Shown here piece after piece: positions 44,906 through 51,899 of a DNA stretch of 51,899 nucleotides (position 1 is its first letter; every line of letters starts with the position of its first letter). This DNA is from Neelides folsomi. Lineage: Eukaryota > Arthropoda > Collembola > Neelipleona > Neelidae. Location of the stretch: positions 1-51,899 of the forward strand of contig JAQGBZ010000411.1 of NCBI GenBank assembly GCA_034687125.1, in the 5' to 3' direction. A program made the translations under genes and the position numbers. The notes beneath the pieces were generated by a model, which searched no databases, was not told where the DNA came from, and saw only the letters and a list, made by a program, of their open reading frames with translations.

Positions 44906-47900
44906 ATGAGCGAAGTTGAAGACGTCAACCAGCAAAATGGCAATGGTCCATTTTCAATTCCAACCATAGCCCAATTTGTAACAACTGTAAGTTTTCCCCA
45001 TCGCCATTTCATATTTTCTCTCGTCTTGACAATTTACCATTATTTAATTTAATTTATCTTGGTTAGATGTCCATTAACAAAATACCATATTATGTTAAAA
45101 TTAATTAAGGTCATTTATTCAATTAAGGGGTCATCCATGTCAAGTAATTAAAAAGATTTAGGATTAAATATTAAAGAGAGATTGTTTCCAAATGGTGAGG
45201 TCTGGAAGTGAATAGAATATGTTGGGGAATGGGACCTCAGTTTCATATCAAATCCTCGTTAGTATAGTGGTAAGTATCCCCGCCTGTCACGCGGGAGACC
45301 TGGGTTCGATTCCCAGACGGGGAGATTTTTTGCACTTTTTTCCCTACTTTTTTCATTCATTCAATGTTCCCAAACATTCATTTACATTTTTTTACCAAGT
45401 TTAATTGTAATTACATAAGTTAAAGTTAACTATTTACAATTATATCACAAAAACTATGCAAAAAACCGAAGCCAATTGCACATTTGTATGGTCCATAATT
45501 CATGTCTTTCTACCTTCACTGCTTAAAGTTAATGTTATTTAATGCTAATTGATAATCTTAATGTTAGTTAAAAGTTAATTGTTTCATTATAATGTTAAAT
45601 GTCAATATAGTGTTAAATGAGAATTAAATGTCATATGTAAATTAAATGTATTATTTCTTTTACAAATATTTCAGTATGAGAATCTTCTTTCGTTTCCTGA
45701 CCTGAGTTTGGAAGATAAAAAAGATTTATGGGATGGAACTTTTCATTTCCTTAAACTTCCAATTAAGTCAGACCAAGATGATTTTTTGTTCATTACATCA
45801 CTACGAATATTAAGGTAAAGATCATTTAATTACATTTATCATCATTTATTAAGTTCAATTAAGTTTATGATAAAAAAGACTTTAAGATGGCTTATGACTT
45901 ATTTGTATTATTTATTTATTTACATTTAATTGGTTCAGTTAATATTAGTTTAAATTTTTATAATAATAATTATAATTAAATGTTTCAGTCGAGATAAATG
46001 TTTATTGGACCATGCATTTACGACCGAACAAGGTCAATTCCTACTCAAATACGCTGCGATCCAAGAAGACGAATTAAATTCAACGGACGAAAAAAGTTAG
46101 AAGCCAAACAATAATAAATAAATAATCTTTTATATTATTAATTTTCTTATAAGTTCATAGATAGTTCATAGATTGATTGTCACTTTTTTCATCTTTGATT
46201 TAGAAATTTTCGAAACTCTGAAAGTTTTATTCAACGTTGTTTTACAAAGTGAGTCAATCCGAATTCAACTCATTTCCTCCGGAATCCTCAGAGATCTTTT
46301 AGTCAAAATCGATCAAGCTAATTCTCCTTCGTTCACTTTCCAACCCAAACACATTTTCTGGTTCAAAATCCTTGCCGTGCTCACTGGACATTGTCAAAAT
46401 ATATTGTAAGGAGAAACCACAATTTAAAATTAATTGCAATTAAGGATATTTAACTACAATTAATAATACATAATTACAATTTACAGTTTAAGTGATATAC
46501 AGGGTGGACCAGAGATCGATGCGTTTTTTAATCAATCATAAATTTAAGATTGTTAATGATAAAAAAAACTCTTTCGATCTGACTCCTCTCGATTTCATCA
46601 TCTAGGGTCATGTCAAAAAACCAGTCTACTCTGGTTAAATTTAAAGAGGCTATTACCCAAAAGCATTCGCGGAAACCCCGGTTGCTATGTGCAAAGAGGA
46701 TGCGGGGCAACCGAATGTTGGTTGCAGAGAGGTATTAAAATAACTATGGCTCAATTGAAGATCTTGAGGTTTTACATATATAACGATATATAAAGTATAT
46801 ACCAGCCAATTTTAATGAAATTCGGTTAATAAATAAAAAAGATATCACTCATTAAAAATACGCATCGATCTCTGGACCACCCGATATGTGATTTACATAG
46901 TACGTTTCTTAATTACAATTAACTAATTGATTCCAGGCCAAAAATCCGAGTAGAATCCAAAGGATTGGAAATTTTATCCAAATTCCTTGAAACTCTTTCC
47001 AACCGCAAAAACTTGTATGATGGATTGGAAGTTGAAGGACTTTGCGAAACTCTTAAAATCCTTTACAATATTTCCCACGACCTCCAAGAGCCTCCCGAAG
47101 GGTCAGAATTCTATCAACATCAATTAATGATTACAAAAGCTATTCGGAAAATTCTTCTTCATCCCTCCGCGTCTCCGATCATGGAATATAAAATTAACGG
47201 GTGAGTTCAATTGAACAATTAAATATTCAAAGTTACTCAACTTAAACTGTATTATAAAATTAATTAAATTAACATTAAGAATTTATCTAATGTTGATTTT
47301 AATTATTTTCTAGTCATGCGGTGGATTTACTTACGGCAGTTCCAACAGATTTCCTTCCTCTCCTCATTAAAGATTCCCTTGAAGATGAACATTTGGATTT
47401 CTCTTCAATCAACGCTATCATTTGTTTCCTTAAAGAAAGACTGGAAAATCCGGTAAGTTTAAATTAATCTTCAACTTTAAGTTAACTGTAATTATTGTAA
47501 TGTAATTATTATAATTATTTAGTTAAATGGTGCAAATTCTCCTGAGGGTTTAATGCCAGTTTTCGTCCTTCTTGTCCGTTTGGCTCGGAGCAATCGCGAT
47601 TGTCGTAAACATTTGAAATCGGTCATTCTGCCACCATTGAGGAAAAAAGACGTTGAGGAAATGTCCCAAGTTGGAGTGACTTTGAGGAATCGTTTAGTTT
47701 CTTTGTTCACAAGTCACTACGAATCGGTTGCGTATCTCTCCGTCTCTTTCGTCTTCATCCTCTGCAAGGAAAGATTCGGTCAGATGATTAAATATACGGG
47801 GTATGGAAATGCTGCCGGGCTTTTTGCCGACCGGGGACTTTTGTTTGGACAAAAAAACAAAAACGATGGGGTTTATTCCGATGCGTCCTCCGATTCAGAT

Positions 47901-48314
47901 ACAGAGGAATATAAGGAAATTGAGCACATGTAATTTAACATTATTAAAATCATAATTAATTATAAAAAATAAATTAAACTGTAATTTAATCAAACTTTAA
48001 TAAGCAATAATTTGACTTATTTATTAATTAAACTCTAATTAATCTAATTGATTATTTGGTTATTTTGAAGGATCAACGATGTAACATGTCGAATCGAAGA
48101 ACCGAAGCCGAATCCAATGGAAGGTTTAAGCGAAGAAGAAAAAGAATTTAAAGCGATGCAGCTTGTTGAAGTATTCGATCGTATGACCAAAGAACCGGGA
48201 CTCATCCGACCAGCAACAATTGGACCGGATGGGAAACCATTGGAAATTGAACACGTTCTTCAACTCATTGACGGAATCAAACCACAAACAAGAGAAGATT
48301 CAGATTCAGATTAA
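44906..48314 (+). CDS. ric8a: RIC8 (synembryn), G-alpha chaperone and exchange factor
   Basis: Eight exons: 44906-44986, 45675-45814, 45989-46095, 46204-46405, 46937-47200, 47314-47452, 47523-47929, 48071-48314 (1584 nt, 527 residues, normal for the family). All introns are GT-AG. Conserved stretches include ISSGILRDLL, LCETLKILYNISHD, HAVDLLTAVPTDFLPLL, LMPVFVLLVRLARSNRDCRK, LPPLRKKDVE, RLVSLFTS and FVFILCKERFGQMIKYTGYGNAAG. The acidic casein-kinase-like SDASSDSDTEEYKE follows, then INDVTCRIEEPKPNPMEG, MTEEQKEY-like LSEEEKEFKAMQLV and a C-terminal DGKPLEIEHVLQL. It forms an armadillo-like superhelix that folds and activates G-alpha subunits in the cytosol (established). Intron 1 (688 bp) hosts tRNA-Asp and intron 4 (531 bp) a decayed transposon; the remaining introns are short. 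Confidence 0.97.
45253..45324 (+). tRNA. tRNA-Asp: tRNA-Asp (anticodon GTC)
   Basis: A 72-nt cloverleaf. The acceptor stem pairs TCCTCGT with ACGGGGA (G-T pair included), followed by the discriminator G. The D-arm is GTATAGTGGTAAGTATC, the anticodon arm CCCGCCTGTCACGCGGG with GTC at 45286-45288, and the T-arm CTGGGTTCGATTCCCAG. Internal A box (TAGTATAGTGG) and B box (GGTTCGATTCC) are intact. No intron and no encoded CCA. It lies in intron 1 of RIC8, same strand, with its own Pol III terminator. Confidence 0.98.
45326..45331 (+). terminator. Pol III T-run terminator of tRNA-Asp
   Basis: Six consecutive T residues begin two bases after the tRNA 3' end, the standard RNA polymerase III termination signal; a second T-run follows near 45336. 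Confidence 0.85.
46500..46881 (+). mobile_element. Decayed Tc1/mariner-like element in RIC8 intron 4
   Basis: The left terminus reads GGGTGGACCAGAGATCGATG and the right terminus is its near-exact inverse (GGGTGGTCCAGAGATCGATG), about 30 bp each, enclosing about 320 bp. Between them, on the plus strand from about 46566, a broken frame reads DLTPLDF, a stop where FLWG is expected, then GHVKKPVYS. This is the DDE-domain signature region of mariner-type transposases, and it continues with frameshifts and stops to a WLQRG-like end near 46735. The N-terminal part of the transposase is missing. It is a non-functional internal-deletion copy, inserted wholly inside the intron. Confidence 0.7.
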
Positions 48315-48602
48315 ATTAAACAAATTCTTTTATATCAAAATTAATGCGCAGTTTAGGTTGATTTATAATTTAACCTAGATTAACTTATTTGTAGACATTT
48401 TATATATTTATCCTTATTTAACTTAAATTAACCTTAATTGAGATTTATTTAATTGATTGTATTAATAACGATGTACTTTGAGTTTACTTTAAAAAGGGAC
48501 TGAAAAACAATGCTTTGTATTTAACAATTATTTGGTACTTAAAACTAATGGAATAATAAAAAAAGGTTAATTGAATTATTTTTAAAATCATTTCATCTTC
48601 AG
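48315..48602. other. RIC8 3' flank
   Basis: AT-rich. Polyadenylation-like AATAAA-type strings occur near 48553. It ends just before the hAT fragment. Confidence 0.45.
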
Positions 48603-49014
48603 GCATAATTTGTTACATAAATGCCTTCATTGGAAAACTCGAAAACTCGAAACATCTTTCGTCTATTCAGTCTCCTCTTTGTTAAAAACAAAACATGCCT
48701 TAAAGCGTATTGCTATTGATGAAGAAGTTGTGACATTTTTAAAAGACGAAAATGGGAAAGCTGTCATTAAAAATCCTCTCGACAATGAATTTTGGTCAAG
48801 GGTTAATTGCTCATACGAAATGTTTCTTCCAATTTCAAAATGGATAAAAGTGTTGGAAAGTGATGATGCTGGTATAATAAGATATGAGCCAATTTTATTT
48901 GCTGAAATTAAGAAACACTTTGAAGAAATTGAAATTCTCGAATCTTACAAGAAATTGGTTCAGTTGAGTTGGTTCAAAATGAGAATTTTAGATTTTAGTA
49001 GAACTTCATTTTGA
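48603..49014 (+). pseudogene. hAT-family transposase fragment
   Basis: About 137 codons without an N-terminal ATG, from HNLLHKCLHWKTRKLE to a stop at 49012-49014. The segment SVSSLLKTKHALKRIAIDEE, then LDNEFWSRVNCSYEMFLPIS and WIKVLESDDAGI, matches the region of hAT-like (BED/DUF659-type) transposases. There, a TRW...LLxxKxAL stretch is followed by FWxxVxxxxxxLxPIxxxIxxLES. The catalytic C-terminal dimerisation part and the zinc finger are absent, so it is a dead fragment. It lies about 300 bp downstream of RIC8 in the same orientation and could be mistaken for an extra exon. Confidence 0.65.
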
Positions 49015-50868
49015 TTAATTAAAACACTATATATCTCTCGTTAATTATAAATTATAATTAATAAAAAATGCTAAATTATTATTAAAGAAGACATTATTGA
49101 TATGTAATGCGCATGTGATGATTCCCATTCTCATAGTTTTTCTTTCCCACCTTTGGCACATCTCTGCCCATAATTTATTTTAATGTATTTATATATTATA
49201 TTAAATGGAACCACAATTCAAAGTTCGGAAAAGAATTAAAATAATACCTTTAGTAAATCTATATAAAATTAAATTAAATATATTAATTAAATTTTAGTAG
49301 TTGTTAATTACACAAAATTGGGTTATCTAATTAGATTAACTGTTAATTTAAACAATTGGCTCTGAATAAAACATTATTAAGCATAAGCATGCAATCTACT
49401 CTGTTATTAATTAACTATCAGTAATTATCAAATGACACACATATTTCATCATTCATATCTGAAATTTAATAAAGATCGGAATTAAAAGTTATTTAAAATG
49501 AAGTTCGTATTTATTAATTGCATCTTTATAAATATTTTAATAAATATCGTTCCAATTAATTCCTTAAATGTTAAATAAATGTGAAGTTCATTTTTTATTC
49601 AATTCTCATTTACTGTACTTTTAACACAATTAAAATTTTAACTGTGATTTTTTATATTTTAATATACTTGAAGTATTATGTCATAGAAGATAATGTTATT
49701 GATTAACAAATTCATGAATAAATCATTATTAAGTTGAGTTAAAGAAAGGACGTTAGTCGCTATAGGTATTCTATATTAGCATATTACTTAAGTTTATAAA
49801 GGGTAGATACTATTCGAATTTACATTATCCAACAAAAAATACCAAGCGTTCATTGTGAATTAGGTAATTGAGAAATTCAAATTTTGAAATGACGCTAAAC
49901 TAACGAGGTGAACACCCATTTTGATTTTTGTTCGTGGAGTTACGTATTATTGAATAATGTCTGAAGCAGATAGAGAAACTATAAATTGTTTAATAGAACT
50001 AAAAATGAAAACATTGCTTGAAATGCATTATAATAAAATAACATGACAGTTTTCAGTTTCTCTCTCTATTTCCGATTACTCTATTCATATTTTAATGATT
50101 TTGATTTAGAAATCTCTATTGATTCCCTCCCAATTCATATTTAATGGATTCTCAATAGGTCCCACGTTAGCACTTTCTTCGTCAATTATTTCCTCCTTGC
50201 CATCTTCAAAATTCTCTTGTAAATTATGGCTCATTTTACTAATTAGGCTCAAAATTTTAAACAAATACTATGAAATCATAAATTAAATGTGACTTATCCA
50301 TAATAAATTATTAAGAACTTTGTCGTCTTCTCTTCCACGTCTTCTTTATATTATATTTTTACTTTCAATCACATATAAATTACATTTCAATCATACCAAA
50401 AACATTTTTGAAAACCGTTAATTATTTTATAGTTTTAAAAAGCGTAATCTCATTAAGGTGGCAACAGACTTAATCTTAATTTAGACCCCTAATTGGAATG
50501 CTCGAGAAATCGAAGCTCAACTATCCTGCATTCCCTTAATTAGTAATTGAAAACCATTATTATTTTATTTCCTTAAGATTATGAAAACCGTTAGTATGGA
50601 ATTCCATTGCAAACAGTTAGTAAAATCTTTTAACATCCTTTTCAATTTGCAAACAATCTTTTACCTATGAAGAAATGTTGGAATCCACCTTTTCCAAATA
50701 GTTTTTCTTTCTGTCCTTCCCTTTTTCTATTTGAGTCAGAAGTACTTGAGATTTTGTCACGAGCTCGGCGATCCGTCTAACTTTTCTCTATTTCTCAACC
50801 ACTTCTTTCCTTTCTCAGCACTTCATTCAGCCTGCTCATCTAGGCTCTAGGTAAATCAAAATCAATCT
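49015..50868. other. Gene-poor region; possible retroelement remains
   Basis: AT-rich up to about 50100. From 50100 to 50868 the minus strand is less AT-biased and may be degraded internal sequence of the retroelement whose LTR is at 50889-51107. It includes a 42-codon frame at 50106-50234 (MSHNLQENFEDGKEEI start) and, near 50840-50700, a stop-interrupted charged frame that could be a gag remnant. Neither is strong enough to call. Confidence 0.35.
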
Positions 50869-51107
50869 CCTTGTCACGGCACCAAATATGTAGAGGTGGG
50901 TTTAAATGAAGTGAGAGAATGGATGGGTAAATGAAGTCAAGTTTTAGTAATAGATGTGCTTTATTGCATGTTAAAGAGAAAAGTTGGAAGAACGAGATCC
51001 TTGAGCTCGAAAGGCTAATTACATCAGTTTTTATAGGGTACCTCTCGCACACATTTACTTTCACCTCACTAATTCCTGGGGTGCACATGCCCAAAGGCAA
51101 CCAAACA
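50869..51107 (-). mobile_element. LTR (probable BEL/Pao) with primer-binding site
   Basis: Read on the minus strand, 51107-50889 is a 219-bp LTR that begins TGTTTGG and ends CTACA (TG...CA). It has a TATA box (TATAAAA at about 51028-51034) and an AATAAA at 50960-50965. Immediately after it comes TGGTGCCGTGACAAGG (50869-50884), which fits the tRNA-complementary primer-binding site commonly following LTRs of BEL/Pao elements. No second LTR, gag-pol frame or protease/RT motif is visible, so the copy is truncated or extends only as decayed sequence toward 50100. Confidence 0.55.
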
Positions 51108-51314
51108 TCTCTTCAGTATTTTTAAAACTATGAAGCTTTAATTAGTATTAAAATCCATTACTTGATTTTTATTAAAATATAGCTTATTTTTCAAATATTT
51201 ATGCCATAATATTTCAATTGTAAAAATCAAAATTCCAAATAGTAATAAATATAATGTAATTATTATAAAAATATATATTTTTTTGACGTCAAGACGCTTC
51301 AGGTTGTATTTAAA

Positions 51315-51899
51315 TTAGGATTTTATTAAACTTTTAAATGTATTTATTTTATTATATTCCTTTCTGTTCCACTTTTTAAATTTCATATAATCTTCTTCAT
51401 TCGTGGTCTCATATCCAATTTTGCCATTATAACCTTCTTCCCACATTTTATAAATTCCAGATTGAAATATACTTAAATAGGAATCATCATATTTAATAAT
51501 CAAATTAGAATTTAAACCATATAATAAATGAGTTCTAGTTGAATGTCGTGTTTCAATATTTTCTTGTTTTACAATATAGTATTTATCGAGATAATTGTAC
51601 TTGATAAAATTTTCAAATTTTGATACTTCATGAATATCATCTAAAATGTAAAACATATTTCCCAAACTAATATTTCCCTTATTTGTAACAACTGGTATTC
51701 TTAACTTTATAGATAAAGTTTCACTCAACCCTTCAAATGTTAAGTGAATTATTTGTTTTAAATTCTCGTTTAGTTTGTTTATTTTAGACGAGGAATTGTC
51801 TTTTGTTAAAAACTGGATAATAAAAGAAGAGAAAAATGTTTTAAAATAATTATCATAAAAATTCAAGTTTTGTCCATTTGATATCCTTTTATAAAATTC
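51315..51899 (-). CDS. Unknown protein, C-terminal part, runs off window
   Basis: The minus-strand frame is open from the window edge (51899) to a stop at 51315-51317, about 194 codons, so it is the C-terminal part of a larger intronless segment. Composition is Asn/Lys/Ile/Tyr-rich but without stops over nearly 600 bp of AT-rich DNA, which supports real coding. Segments include LTFEGLSETLSIKLRIPVVT, NISLGNMFYILDDIHEVSKF, NFIKYNYLDKYYIVKQENIE and LSIFQSGIYKMWEEGYNGKI. The layout, with a beta-rich middle and a final Ile/Trp helix, is faintly like the ligand-binding S2 region of a divergent ionotropic receptor, but no TM or pore motif is visible here, so no family is assigned. Confidence 0.55.
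   Translation of the reverse strand, partial: EFYKRISNGQNLNFYDNYFKTFFSSFIIQFLTKDNSSSKINKLNENLKQIIHLTFEGLSETLSIKLRIPVVTNKGNISLGNMFYILDDIHEVSKFENFIKYNYLDKYYIVKQENIETRHSTRTHLLYGLNSNLIIKYDDSYLSIFQSGIYKMWEEGYNGKIGYETTNEEDYMKFKKWNRKEYNKINTFKSLIKS

Noticed and set aside
51315..51899. Calling the partial edge ORF an ionotropic receptor
   Set aside because: No TM segment or pore signature in the visible part; resemblance is too faint.

Overview
This window looks like nuclear DNA from an arthropod, most probably a springtail (Collembola) or a close hexapod relative. It is strongly AT-rich, with short spliceosomal introns (mostly 50-150 bp) ending in TTTCAG/TTTTAG-type acceptors, single-gene transcription units on both strands, and many genes for secreted proteins. 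A eukaryotic tRNA-Asp(GUC) gene lies inside an intron. The order-level assignment is inference from gene content (thaumatin-like protein, divergent ionotropic receptor, expanded secreted families) and not from a marker gene. I rebuilt the exons by hand from splice signals, reading phase and family alignment. Every multi-exon model below closes in frame with a total length divisible by three.

Layout. 1-2255: poly-C edge, an isolated PHD-finger-like fragment and AT-rich DNA. 2256-6390 (-): HID1, 14 exons. 7956-9261 (-): a KSR-repeat protein of unknown function. 10448-11521 (-): a His/Asp-rich secreted protein. 12508-15798 (-): ALKBH8, 10 exons, with a palindromic MITE in one intron. 17200-19830 (+): prolyl 4-hydroxylase alpha subunit, 9 exons. 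20692-21584 (+): Cys-rich single-pass membrane protein. 22190-23051 (+): secreted proline-rich protein with a 42-residue higher-order repeat. 23549-24554 (+): C-type lectin-like protein. 24780-26831 (-): acid lipase family, 7 exons. 29455-30152 (+): small four-TM protein. 30323-30965 and 33958-34953 (both -): two members of an unfamiliar secreted family flanking an ionotropic receptor (31858-33696, +). The second member carries an in-frame trefoil-domain exon with its own stop. 36502-36847 (-): defensin-like CS-alpha-beta peptide. 39452-40036 (+): single-exon thaumatin-like protein. 41787-43510 (+): CRAL-TRIO protein with a signal peptide. 43595-44402 (-): unknown secreted protein. 44906-48314 (+): RIC8, 8 exons, hosting tRNA-Asp in intron 1 and a decayed mariner-like element in intron 4. 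The right end holds a hAT transposase fragment, a probable BEL/Pao LTR and a partial ORF running off the edge.

The genes do not form a pathway. HID1 (dense-core vesicle trafficking), RIC8 (G-alpha chaperone) and ALKBH8 (wobble-uridine modification) are conserved housekeeping genes. Around them sit lineage-specific secreted, immune-like and sensory genes: defensin-like peptide, lectin, thaumatin-like protein, trefoil peptide and ionotropic receptor.

The most unusual items are the trefoil exon nested in an unfamiliar secreted gene family, two independently supported GC-AG introns, the proline-rich higher-order repeat, and several non-autonomous hairpin transposons. No bacterial-type defence system, CRISPR array or operon is present.
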